Shown in pieces: positions 29,709 through 38,211 of a stretch of 64,000 nt of DNA. Source of the DNA: an uncultured Tateyamaria sp. (GTDB taxonomy: Bacteria > Pseudomonadota > Alphaproteobacteria > Rhodobacterales > Rhodobacteraceae); the NCBI RefSeq assembly GCF_947503705.1, contig NZ_CANNES010000004.1, positions 268,326-332,325 on the forward strand, in the 5' to 3' direction. Position 1 is the first letter of the stretch. Every line of letters begins with the position of its first letter. Position numbers and translations under genes: made by a program. The notes beneath the pieces are model-generated. The model saw only the letters and a list, made by a program, of their open reading frames with translations. It made no database searches and had not been told where the DNA came from.

Positions 29709-31409
29709 ATGACCGCGCCCCTTCAAACCTCTCGGAAACTCTCTGCCATTCTGGCTGTGGATGTCGTCGGCTATTCCCGGATGATCGGCGAGGATGAGGC
29801 GGCAACGCTGGCGTCCTTGCGTGACCTGCGGGCCGCGGTGTTCGGCCCGATCTTTGCTGATTGCAATGGCCAGGTGGTCAAAAGCATGGGCGACGGGTGG
29901 CTTGTCGAGTTTGCCAGCGCGGTCGAGGCCGTGAGCGCCGCAATGCAGGTGCAAGATCAACTGAAAGGTCATCCAGTGATGCGCCTGCGCATGGGCATCC
30001 ATATCGGCGACGTGACCCGCAGCGACGATGACATCTATGGTGACGGTATCAACATCGCCGCCCGGCTTGAAGCGCTGGCACCGGAAGGCGGCGTTTTGAT
30101 CTCTGACGGTGTCTATTCCAGTTTGGACGGCACTTTGTCGCCCTCGTTCAGCCCGGCAGGCAGCCAGACCCTCAAGAACATCGCGCGGCCCGTGGTCACC
30201 TGGGTGCGCGCAGCCAATCATTCAGGCAGCCCGACGGGTCTCACGCAGACGCATGCGTCGTCCAGTCTGCCAAACCTGAACATCCAGCCCACTGCAACCA
30301 GCGACACGCGCGCCGAATTGCAAGACACCGCTGACGGGCTTACGGCGGACCTGGGTACTTACTTTAGCAGCATCAACTGGTTGAACACACGCATTTCCAG
30401 CACGGATCGCGCCGACGGCTATCACTTGCGCCCGGTCTTGCGCGCGCGGGGCGAACGCTTGCGGTTGGAAACGCGGCTGCATGGCCCCGGTGGGGCCACA
30501 ATCTGGACCCACAAATCCGACAGCACGCTGGACGAGGCCTTCGATTGGCAAGACACCGTCGTGGCCGAGATTGCCGATCACGCGATCGGCATGATCCTTG
30601 AGGCGGAAACGGCGCGGATCATGTCCATTCCAGACGACGAGCTGACGGCAGAGCAGTGCATGTTGATGGGCATCATGACCTGGCGGGACTTTTCGCTCGC
30701 GTCTTTTGTGCGCTCGGCCAGCTTTCATGACCGCGCAATTCGGGCCAAGCCGGATTTTCCGGATCCGTATGCCGAAGGGCTGATCGTGTTGATGGCCGCA
30801 CGGACGATGACCAGCAATCCAAAGATGACACCCTATCTGGACAAAGTCCCCGAATGGATCGAGGCCGCCCGCCCGTTGGCGTCCGGTCATGCCATGTTGA
30901 CCCTGGGCATCGCCATTGCGACCTATACTCAGGATCAGCGTTCGATTCCGCTGAAACACGCAGTGGAGCACGCCTTGCGGCTTGCCCCATTTGACGCACG
31001 TATCCTGAGCTATTGCGGCTGGGCAAACCTGTGGTCAGGACAAACAAACGACGCTTTTGACTGCTTTCAAAAATCGCTGGAATTTGGCCGCCTTGGCCCA
31101 TTCTATGTGGCGTCTTTGGGTGGGGCCGCGACAGCCTGCGTACAGCTGGGCCACGACAAAGACGCCTTGGGGTATGTCGAAAAAGGGCTTTTGCTGTCCG
31201 ACAGTTATCCCACCTATTTCAGTGTCAAAAGCGCAGCGCTCGCGCATCTCGGCCGCATAGACGAAGCCCAAGCCACCATGGCACACTATCTGACGATGGA
31301 GCCGACGCGGACAATCCAGACCTGGAAAAAGACCAACAATTACGGCGGCTCGGAGGGCGGCAAACGTTTGCTGGCGGGCATGCGCAAGGCTGGCATGCCA
31401 TTGGAATAG
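29709..31409 (+). CDS. Class III adenylate/guanylate cyclase with FlgO/TolB-like and TPR-like C-terminus
   Basis: A 566-residue protein. The N-terminal class III cyclase homology domain (about residues 9-170) has metal-binding Asp in AVDVVGYSRM and GDGWLVEF and the NIAARLEALA segment with the Asn/Arg pair expected for catalysis. A middle segment (YHLRPVLRARGERLRLETRL) resembles the FlgO/TolB-like domain often fused to these cyclases. The C-terminal 250 residues are helical repeats of TPR type. No transmembrane helix is evident, so it should be cytoplasmic. It is convergent with the glutamate dehydrogenase gene. Confidence 0.85.
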   Translation: MTAPLQTSRKLSAILAVDVVGYSRMIGEDEAATLASLRDLRAAVFGPIFADCNGQVVKSMGDGWLVEFASAVEAVSAAMQVQDQLKGHPVMRLRMGIHIGDVTRSDDDIYGDGINIAARLEALAPEGGVLISDGVYSSLDGTLSPSFSPAGSQTLKNIARPVVTWVRAANHSGSPTGLTQTHASSSLPNLNIQPTATSDTRAELQDTADGLTADLGTYFSSINWLNTRISSTDRADGYHLRPVLRARGERLRLETRLHGPGGATIWTHKSDSTLDEAFDWQDTVVAEIADHAIGMILEAETARIMSIPDDELTAEQCMLMGIMTWRDFSLASFVRSASFHDRAIRAKPDFPDPYAEGLIVLMAARTMTSNPKMTPYLDKVPEWIEAARPLASGHAMLTLGIAIATYTQDQRSIPLKHAVEHALRLAPFDARILSYCGWANLWSGQTNDAFDCFQKSLEFGRLGPFYVASLGGAATACVQLGHDKDALGYVEKGLLLSDSYPTYFSVKSAALAHLGRIDEAQATMAHYLTMEPTRTIQTWKKTNNYGGSEGGKRLLAGMRKAGMPLE

Positions 31410-31430
31410 GGCCGGACGCATGCCCGGCCC
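31409..31430. terminator. Shared hairpin between convergent cyclase and glutamate dehydrogenase genes
   Basis: GGGCCGG and CCGGCCC form a perfect 7-bp GC stem with an 8-base loop in the 33-base gap between two convergent genes. It begins on the last base of the cyclase stop codon. There is no strong T-run on either side, so it may act as a weak bidirectional terminator or mRNA 3' stabiliser. Confidence 0.45.
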
Positions 31431-31442
31431 CATCTTAGCGCT

Positions 31443-32873
31443 TCAAAGCCCCTTGGCGCGGTAGCTCGCGGCAACCTTTTCGATGGCCACCAAATAGGCC
31501 GCCGTGCGCAGATCATCCACGTCATCACGTTCATGCCAGACCGCAGCCATCGCCTGATAGGCCGCGCGCATCGTGTCATCGAGGCCCGAGCGGACCAATT
31601 CCAATTCACCCGCACCGCGCAGATACTTTTCCTTGAAGTCGGGGGTCATGCTCCACTTGTCGCCCAGATGATGGCTGAGGCGTTCCAGCTCGTCCACGAC
31701 CAGTTGGTGGCGCGCCTCTTCCTGGCGGCGCTGCATCCGGCCAAAGCGGATGTGGCTGAGGTTCTTGACCCATTCAAAATATGACACCGTCACACCGCCC
31801 GCATTCGCATACATGTCGGGAATGATCACTGTGCCTTTCTCGCGCAGGATGTTGTCCGCACCTGCGGTCACGGGGCCATTGGCGGCCTCCATGATCAGCG
31901 GCGCCTTGATCCGGTCGGCGTTGCTCAGGTTGATCACCCCTTCCAGGGCCGCAGGGACAAGTATGTCGCAATCCGTCTCGAGCACGGCGGCACCGTCCTC
32001 GACATAGGTACCATCAGGATATCCTCTGACCCCGCCGTGGCTGGCAATCCAACTGCGCACTGCCTCGACATTCAGGCCATTCTCATCCGTCAGCGCGCCA
32101 TCCCGTTCGATGATGCCCACGATCTTGCAACCGTCCTCCTCGCTCAGGAATTTGGCCGCGTGATAGCCCACGTTGCCAAGGCCCTGCACCACAACGGTTT
32201 TACCATCCAGGGTTCCCGTCATCCCGGCCTTCTGAAGCCCACGGCTGTCGCGGAAAAACTCCTGAAGCCCGTATTGCACGCCACGGCCTGTGGCCTCGGT
32301 CCGACCCTGGATACCGCCCGCATTCGTGGGCTTACCCGTGACACAGGCCACGCCATTGATGTCGGTCGTGTTCATGCGTTTGTACTGGTCAGCGATCCAG
32401 GCCATCTCACGCTCGCCCGTACCCATATCGGGGGCGGGGACGTTTTGCGCGGGGTTGATCATATCGCGCTTGATCAGTTCATAGGCAAAGCGGCGAGTGA
32501 TCAACTCAAGCTCGTGATCATCATATTCACGCGGATCAATGCAAAGGCCCCCCTTGGAGCCGCCAAAGGGCGCCTCGACCAGCGAACACTTGTAGGTCAT
32601 CAGCGCGGCCAGCGCCTCGACCTCGTCCTGGTTTACGCCCAGGGAAAAGCGGATGCCGCCCTTGACCGGTTCCATATGTTCCGAATGAACGGATCGGTAA
32701 CCGGTGAATGTCTGCATCCCGCCCCGCAGGCGGACCCCAAAGCGCACCGTATAGGTTGCGTTGCATACGCGGATCTTCTCCTCAAGACCGGGCGGCAGGT
32801 CCATCAGCGCCACGGCGCGGTTGAACATCATGTCGACGCTTTCACGAAAGCTCGGCTCGGTCGGGGTGCTCAT
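31443..32873 (-). CDS. Glutamate dehydrogenase (Glu/Leu/Phe/Val dehydrogenase family)
   Basis: A 476-residue enzyme with the N-terminal substrate domain (MTYKCSLVEAPFGGSKGG with the catalytic Lys region, then NVPAPDMGTGEREM) and the Rossmann nucleotide domain (VVVQGLGNVGYHAAKFL). It interconverts glutamate and 2-oxoglutarate plus ammonium, probably with NAD. The GGIQGRTEATGRGV segment is typical of the family. Single gene, convergent with the cyclase. It would be the sink for ammonium freed by the amine catabolism genes around it. Confidence 0.94.
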   Translation of the reverse strand: MSTPTEPSFRESVDMMFNRAVALMDLPPGLEEKIRVCNATYTVRFGVRLRGGMQTFTGYRSVHSEHMEPVKGGIRFSLGVNQDEVEALAALMTYKCSLVEAPFGGSKGGLCIDPREYDDHELELITRRFAYELIKRDMINPAQNVPAPDMGTGEREMAWIADQYKRMNTTDINGVACVTGKPTNAGGIQGRTEATGRGVQYGLQEFFRDSRGLQKAGMTGTLDGKTVVVQGLGNVGYHAAKFLSEEDGCKIVGIIERDGALTDENGLNVEAVRSWIASHGGVRGYPDGTYVEDGAAVLETDCDILVPAALEGVINLSNADRIKAPLIMEAANGPVTAGADNILREKGTVIIPDMYANAGGVTVSYFEWVKNLSHIRFGRMQRRQEEARHQLVVDELERLSHHLGDKWSMTPDFKEKYLRGAGELELVRSGLDDTMRAAYQAMAAVWHERDDVDDLRTAAYLVAIEKVAASYRAKGL

Positions 32874-33174
32874 TCAGGTCTCTCCTTTGACGGCTGCGAC
32901 TCACCTTGCAGGGTGGTGCGCATTAGCAGCCTATGACGGATCACCCAAAAGATGCGAATTTTTTGGGCGGTTTGAAAACTTCACAGTGCAAGTCTCGGAA
33001 TCATTAACAAAAGGTAAACAGTACGCAGGCGTTCGTGGGATTGGACACAAGCCGTGCGTAAAACCACACACAATTCCCTGTTTCGCCTGATTTCGAACAC
33101 ATTCCCCCGCCACACAAACAATCGGACGAAAAGGCGATCCCGCCTGCAACACCGTTAGAGAAATAGGGTACATC
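32874..33174. promoter_or_regulatory. Divergent promoter region with a CtrA-like site (33004-33019)
   Basis: This stretch of about 301 bases separates gdh from the Tad-type operon. TTAAC-AAAAG-GTAAAC at 33004-33019 differs by one base from the Rhodobacterales CtrA pattern TTAAC-N5-GTTAAC. It lies about 155 bases before the TadG-like start. CtrA controls motility and pilus genes in this order, so it probably serves the plus-strand operon. No other gene is seen. Confidence 0.5.
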
Positions 33175-34584
33175 ATGCCTGGGAAATGGACATCGAAACT
33201 GATCACACTGCCCGGTTTGCGCCGCCGCAGCGCGCGGTTTGCACGTGACGAGGCAGGGACGATGACGATCTTTGCCGTCTCGATGATCATGATGATGATC
33301 CTCGTCTGCGGCATCGGCGTCGACATCATGCGCAACGAGATGGAGCGGACGTCAGTCCAGGCGACCATCGACCGCGCAGTGTTGGCCGCCGCGGACCTTG
33401 ACCAGACCCTTGATCCCGAAGCGGTGGTCCGGGACTATTTCGACAAGGCGGACCTTTCCGAATTCCTAACATCGGTCCATGTGGACGAGGGCCTGAACTT
33501 TCGCACTGTGACGGCTGTCGCTGACGGTACAACGCCCACGCGGTTCATGCGGTTGATGGGGGTCGATGACCTGCCCGTCCCGGCCCGCGGACAAGCCGAA
33601 GAACGTGTGCAAAACGTAGAGATTTCGCTGGTGCTGGATATTTCCGGCTCCATGGGGCGCAACAGCAAGATGGACAACCTGCAGGACGCCGCGAAAACGT
33701 TTGTGGATACCGTCATTCAGGACGAAACCGACGATCTGATCTCGGTGTCGTTAATCCCCTACACCGCGCAGGTGAATGCCGGGCCCAATATCTACAACGA
33801 GCTGAACACCGATCACCGGCATAACTTTTCGCATTGCATCGACTTCATCGAAGAAGATTTCGACACGGCAACGATCAGTTTTGCGCGAGTCTATGAACAG
33901 ATGCAGCATTTTGAAGAAGGGTACTGGTACAGCAACCCGATCAGCAACCCGGGTTGCCCCCAACAGGATTACGAACGCATCCTGCCCTTCAGCCAGGATA
34001 AGAATATCCTGAAGTCGCGGATCGACGACTACCGTGCGCGGGCCAACACCTCGATCCATATCGGGATGAAATGGGGCGTCGCACTGCTTGACCCCTCGTT
34101 CCGCCCGATCACACAACAGCTTTCGCTGGACAAAAAGATCGACAGCGCCTTTTCGGACCGTCCCGTCGCCTATGACGATGTGGAAACCATCAAGACACTG
34201 CTGTTGATGACAGACGGCGAAAACGTGAACACGACGCGGATCCAGGATTGGTACTACAACAGCGCGAGCGAATACGCGCACTGGGCCAAATACCCGCTCT
34301 ATTGGTACCTCAACAACCACAACGTGGGCAGCTGGAGCAACTGGCGCTATACCAAATACACCTCCAGTCAGGCCGACAACATGTTGTCCAACATCTGTGA
34401 CGCCGCCAAGGACGAAGGCATCGTGGTCTGGTCCATCGGCTTCGAGGTGACCAACTATTCCGCCGGGATCATGGAAGACTGCGCCTCGTCGCCCAGCCAC
34501 TTCTTCCGGGTGGAAGGCATCGAGATTACCGAGGCCTTCGAGGCCATCGCCAAGCAAATCAACCAATTGAGGCTGACCCAATGA
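33175..34584 (+). CDS. TadG-like pilus assembly protein with von Willebrand A domain
   Basis: A 469-residue protein with an N-terminal Tad/Flp-associated membrane segment (about residues 28-50, DEAGTMTIFAVSMIMMM) and a vWA domain. The MIDAS Asp155-x-Ser157-x-Ser159 (DISGSMG) and LLMTDGEN are visible. TadG-type proteins anchor the tight-adherence pilus to the outer membrane. AGGG lies before the ATG. Its last four bases overlap the next gene (ATGA), so the three pilin-like genes form an operon. No tadA/B/C or cpa genes are in the window. Confidence 0.85.
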   Translation: MPGKWTSKLITLPGLRRRSARFARDEAGTMTIFAVSMIMMMILVCGIGVDIMRNEMERTSVQATIDRAVLAAADLDQTLDPEAVVRDYFDKADLSEFLTSVHVDEGLNFRTVTAVADGTTPTRFMRLMGVDDLPVPARGQAEERVQNVEISLVLDISGSMGRNSKMDNLQDAAKTFVDTVIQDETDDLISVSLIPYTAQVNAGPNIYNELNTDHRHNFSHCIDFIEEDFDTATISFARVYEQMQHFEEGYWYSNPISNPGCPQQDYERILPFSQDKNILKSRIDDYRARANTSIHIGMKWGVALLDPSFRPITQQLSLDKKIDSAFSDRPVAYDDVETIKTLLLMTDGENVNTTRIQDWYYNSASEYAHWAKYPLYWYLNNHNVGSWSNWRYTKYTSSQADNMLSNICDAAKDEGIVVWSIGFEVTNYSAGIMEDCASSPSHFFRVEGIEITEAFEAIAKQINQLRLTQ

Positions 34585-35117
34585 TACGCAAAGCCACAAC
34601 ATTCCTGCGCCGGTTCCGGCGTGATGAAAACGGCCAGATGCTGGTGGAATTTGCCCTGGCGATCCCGCTGATCTTTACCCTGTTCATGACGTCTGTCGAG
34701 ATGGGAATCTATACCCTGCGCCAGGTGTTTCTCGACCGGGGGCTCGACATGGCCATCCGCAACGTGCGTCTGAACACCGGCGCAAATTACAGCCACAACG
34801 ACATCAAGGTCATGATCTGCGAGTATTCGCATTTCCTGGATGATTGCGACAGCGCGCTCAAGCTTGAGCTGAACCCGATCAATCCGCGTGCCTTTGCGGG
34901 TTTTGACGGTGCAGCGGATTGTGCGGACGTGTCCCAACCTGTGACGCCCTCACGCTCGTTCGTGCATGGCGGCGAACACGAGCTGATGCTGGTGCGGGCC
35001 TGCTACATGTTCAAACCTGTCTTTCCGACGTCCGGCCTTGGCTATTCCTTCACCAAAGACGGCTCCGGCCGGTCCAAAATGGTGTCGCTGTCGGGCTTTG
35101 TGCAGGAGCCAAGCTGA
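34581..35117 (+). CDS. TadE-like pseudopilin
   Basis: A 178-residue protein with a basic N-terminus followed by the TadE motif DENGQMLVEFALAIPLIFTLF, a single transmembrane helix with the conserved Glu. The periplasmic remainder has four Cys (MICEYS, DDCDSA, ADCADV, RACYMF). It is the middle gene of the three, overlapping the TadG-like gene by 4 bases and the next gene by 1. Confidence 0.85.
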   Translation: MIRKATTFLRRFRRDENGQMLVEFALAIPLIFTLFMTSVEMGIYTLRQVFLDRGLDMAIRNVRLNTGANYSHNDIKVMICEYSHFLDDCDSALKLELNPINPRAFAGFDGAADCADVSQPVTPSRSFVHGGEHELMLVRACYMFKPVFPTSGLGYSFTKDGSGRSKMVSLSGFVQEPS

Positions 35118-35671
35118 TGATGCCCCATATCAAAAACATTCTGCGCCGTTTTCGCGACGAGGATCGCGGCAGCATCGCGGTCGAAACGATCCTGATCATC
35201 CCGATCATCTTTTGGATCTATCTGACCATGTTCGCGATTTTTGATGCCTACCGGCAGCATTCGCTGAACCAGAAGGCGGCCTATACCATCGGCGACATCA
35301 TTTCGCGCGAGACGACGCCAATCGACAGCGCATACCTCAATGGCTCGCGCGAATTGCTGGCCTACCTGACAGCCAACCGCAAGAACGACGTGGCCATCCG
35401 GGTAACAAGCGTGAAATACGACGCGAACAAGAAGCAGTACAAACGCGATTGGTCTAGGAAAAAAGGCTGGCAGCCTGCGCTGACAAACAATGCCGTCAAA
35501 GCGCTCAAGGATGATCTGCCCGTGATGCCCCACAACGAACGTGTGGTCGTTGTCGAGACATTTGTGAAATACGAGACACCATTCAACACAGGGCTGTCGG
35601 ATCACGAAATTCACAACTTCGTCTTCACCCGGCCGCGTTACGCACCCCGCGTGTTGTGGTCGAACGAATAA
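35117..35671 (+). CDS. TadE/TadF-like pseudopilin
   Basis: A 184-residue protein starting MMPHIKNILRRFRDEDRGSIAVETILIIPIIFWIY, the TadE-like signature with conserved Glu in the helix. Its periplasmic domain is rich in Lys/Tyr and lacks cysteine. The ATG shares one base with the preceding TGA. Its TAA abuts the stop of the convergent hypothetical gene with zero spacing. Confidence 0.85.
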   Translation: MMPHIKNILRRFRDEDRGSIAVETILIIPIIFWIYLTMFAIFDAYRQHSLNQKAAYTIGDIISRETTPIDSAYLNGSRELLAYLTANRKNDVAIRVTSVKYDANKKQYKRDWSRKKGWQPALTNNAVKALKDDLPVMPHNERVVVVETFVKYETPFNTGLSDHEIHNFVFTRPRYAPRVLWSNE

Positions 35672-36172
35672 TCAGTCTTGAGGGTCGTCGCGCTGCGCAA
35701 TCATCGCGGCGATCATCTCCGCCATGAACTTCGTTTGGGGTCCGGGCGTCATCCCCCCCACCCCGATCCGGTTGCCCAACCGCCACCATAGGCCCGGGCG
35801 CCAGGTGCGCCCTTCGGACTTAGACAGGCGAAGCAAAAACCCGTTGGACGGTTTGAACGCAAAAACGCCCCGATCCAGAGACATGATATCTTCGACCTGA
35901 GCAAGAACGGTACCTTCGCTGTCGCGCAGCTCAGAATTGGTCAGCTCAAGGCTGAGCGCGGTGGCCTTGCGCATCATTTCCGCAATCCAGATCGACCCAC
36001 CGCCCAAGACAAACAGGAAGACCTGCCAGCCAATGTCGGGTGGCTGCACGACGGCCACGTAAATCACCATCAAGGCTAAAAGGTAGAGCGACCCAAGCCC
36101 AAGGATGCGACGGCCCATCGACGCTTGGACAACGGCCAGAATTTCGGTGTCGGGGTTCAAAGCATTTGACAT
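35672..36172 (-). CDS. Membrane protein, hypothetical
   Basis: A 166-residue protein starting MSNALNPDTEILAVVQASMG, with two hydrophobic helices (about residues 24-41 and 48-67) in a helical-hairpin arrangement, then a soluble domain (ELTNSELRDSEGTVLAQVEDI) that resembles PH-like or DUF-type membrane-attached domains. It lies 40 bases after the dehydrogenase gene on the same strand and abuts the TadE-like gene tail to tail. Function unknown. Confidence 0.72.
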   Translation of the reverse strand: MSNALNPDTEILAVVQASMGRRILGLGSLYLLALMVIYVAVVQPPDIGWQVFLFVLGGGSIWIAEMMRKATALSLELTNSELRDSEGTVLAQVEDIMSLDRGVFAFKPSNGFLLRLSKSEGRTWRPGLWWRLGNRIGVGGMTPGPQTKFMAEMIAAMIAQRDDPQD

Positions 36173-36212
36173 GGCACCGCTCGTAGCGCGCACCATGTCC
36201 ACTCACAAGGGC

Positions 36213-37157
36213 CTAGCGCCGCACAATGACTTCCGCGCCGACTTCTTCGGGCTCATCATCTGTCATCTCGGCGGGAAACCCGGGCGCGGTAACGTCGAGA
36301 CCCGTCGCCTCTTCAAGCCGTTTGATCACATTGGGCGACAACTCGCGCGGGCCGAAACGTTCGATCCCGTCCTGAAAGATGTTGATCAGCAAGGGGTTCA
36401 GCTCAAGCGGCACGCCCGCCCGGTCAGCCACGTCCTGAAACAGACCAATATCCTTGGCCACCAGGTCCATTGTGAACGAAATATCCCGACTGCCATTCAG
36501 AATCACCTGGCCTTCGGTCTCATGCACAAAGGAGGTGCCAGAACTGATCGCCATCGCCTCATAGGCCACGCCAAGGTCCATGCCCGCCCCTTTGGCGACG
36601 GTCAGAGCCTCGGCGACGCTCACCAGATTCGCGGTCGCCAAATAGTTGGTGATCACCTTGAGGACAGAGGCCGAGCCCAAATCGCCCGTGTGCAGAACCC
36701 GTCGCCCCATCGTCGTCAGCAAGGGCAGGATACGTTCAAACGTGTCGCGGTCGCAGCCTGCAAAGATGCTGATATTGCCGGTATCGGCCCGGTGACAGCC
36801 GCCGGAAACAGGACAGTCGACAGCCGCCCCACCCGCTTCGATCACCTGTGCCCCGATGCGTTTAATCTCAGCTTCATCCGTCGTCGACATCTCCATCCAG
36901 ATCTTGCCGGGGCCGACATGGGGCAACATCTCGGCCAAGACCGCTGCCGAGGCCGCGGGGCTGGGTAGGCACGTGATCACGGCATCGCAAGACTGCATCA
37001 AAGCAGCAGGGCTTTCGCCATCTCGCGCGCCTGCCGCGACCTTTTCGGCCACAAACTCTGCGTTCAGATCATGCACCGCCACGTCGTGGCCATTGCGCAG
37101 CAGGCTGCCAGACAGTTTGCCGCCCACATTACCCAGGCCGATAAATCCAATTTTCAT
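36213..37157 (-). CDS. NAD(P)-dependent beta-hydroxyacid dehydrogenase (3-hydroxyisobutyrate dehydrogenase family)
   Basis: A 314-residue member of the HIBADH/tartronate-semialdehyde-reductase family. It has the N-terminal nucleotide site IGFIGLGNVGG, the substrate motif DCPVSGG and the catalytic Lys167 in GSASVLKVITNYL. The family oxidises beta-hydroxyacids or reduces semialdehydes. Start is ATG 37157 (MKIGFIG); the longer frame is non-conserved. It lies 76 bases after the M19-like gene and is likely the last gene of the 36.2-40.3 kb operon. Confidence 0.9.
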   Translation of the reverse strand: MKIGFIGLGNVGGKLSGSLLRNGHDVAVHDLNAEFVAEKVAAGARDGESPAALMQSCDAVITCLPSPAASAAVLAEMLPHVGPGKIWMEMSTTDEAEIKRIGAQVIEAGGAAVDCPVSGGCHRADTGNISIFAGCDRDTFERILPLLTTMGRRVLHTGDLGSASVLKVITNYLATANLVSVAEALTVAKGAGMDLGVAYEAMAISSGTSFVHETEGQVILNGSRDISFTMDLVAKDIGLFQDVADRAGVPLELNPLLINIFQDGIERFGPRELSPNVIKRLEEATGLDVTAPGFPAEMTDDEPEEVGAEVIVRR

Positions 37158-37233
37158 TGCGCCACGTTCCTTGTCGTTTTGAGGTAAGGGAAACGGCACA
37201 GTGGGTTCTGTCCGTCTCGTTTGCGACATCGTC

Positions 37234-38208
37234 TCACGCGTGCGGCGTGAAATTCTCGGCATAGAACCGATACCAGTTGCCGCCCATGATGCCTGCCACT
37301 TCGTCTTTGCTCATACCCACATCGCTCAAGCCCTGTTCGATGTTGCCAAAGTCGCGGTTGTCCCGGAACCATTGGGGCATCGGCGGAAAGCCGGGGGCGG
37401 CAGCGGAGCCTTCGCCATAGTCGATCTCTTTGCTCCAACGGCCCACGCGCATCCACTCCACGATGCTGTCGGGCTGGTCCTGGCAAAGGTCCGATCCCAG
37501 TCCCAAATGCGCGACCCCAAAGCGGTCCGCTGTGCGCGCAATCATCTCGCAAAAGTCCTGCAACGTGCAGTTAGACTTGCCCTTGAGATGATGGGGATAA
37601 AGGGAAAAGCCGAACATGCCGCCATTCTCGGTCACCGCTCGGATCACATCGTCTTTCTTGTTGCGCAATGCCGGTTGCCAGACATGCGGGTTCGCATGGG
37701 TGATGGCGATAGGGCGTGTCGACAGCTCCGCCGCCTCGATGGTCGACCGGTCCGCCGAATGGCTCATGTCCACGACAAGCCCCACGCGGTTCATCTCTTT
37801 GATCACCTGTTTGCCCATGCGGGTGATGCCCGGGTCTTCGGCCTCGTAACAGCCCGTCGCCAACAGGGATTGGTTGTTATAGGTCAGCTGCATGAAGCGC
37901 GCCCCAAGAGTGTGCACGATCTCGACCAGGCCGATGTCGTCCTCGATGGGGCTGGGGTTCTGAAAGCCGAAAAAGATCGCGGTGCGGCCCGTAGCGCGTG
38001 CTGTGTCTACGTCGCTGGCCCACTGCCCCTTCATGATCAGATCGGGAAACTGTTCAAACCAACGGTTCCACTGCTCAAAGTTCAGCACCGTTTCGCGAAA
38101 GTTTTCGTGATACGAGATGGTGACGTGCACCGCGTCCACGCCGCCCTCGCGCATCTGGCGAAAGATCTTTTCCGACCAATTGCAATACTGAAGATTGTCG
38201 ATGCGCAT
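37234..38208 (-). CDS. Peptidase M19 (membrane dipeptidase) homologue lacking key metal ligands
   Basis: A 324-residue protein of the renal-dipeptidase fold. His150 (VDMSH), His171 (ITHAN) and Asp240 (GLGSD) match metal or catalytic residues of M19. The bridging Glu of the family is Gln83 here (GFQNPSPIEDD) and the N-terminal His-x-Asp is replaced by RIDNLQYCNW. A similar FQN variant is, as I recall, found beside dimethylglycine demethylase genes in Pseudomonas choline catabolism. So it is probably not a dipeptidase but an enzyme of amine degradation. 3 bases after the SDR gene. Confidence 0.82.
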   Translation of the reverse strand: MRIDNLQYCNWSEKIFRQMREGGVDAVHVTISYHENFRETVLNFEQWNRWFEQFPDLIMKGQWASDVDTARATGRTAIFFGFQNPSPIEDDIGLVEIVHTLGARFMQLTYNNQSLLATGCYEAEDPGITRMGKQVIKEMNRVGLVVDMSHSADRSTIEAAELSTRPIAITHANPHVWQPALRNKKDDVIRAVTENGGMFGFSLYPHHLKGKSNCTLQDFCEMIARTADRFGVAHLGLGSDLCQDQPDSIVEWMRVGRWSKEIDYGEGSAAAPGFPPMPQWFRDNRDFGNIEQGLSDVGMSKDEVAGIMGGNWYRFYAENFTPHA

Positions 38209-38211
38209 GGA

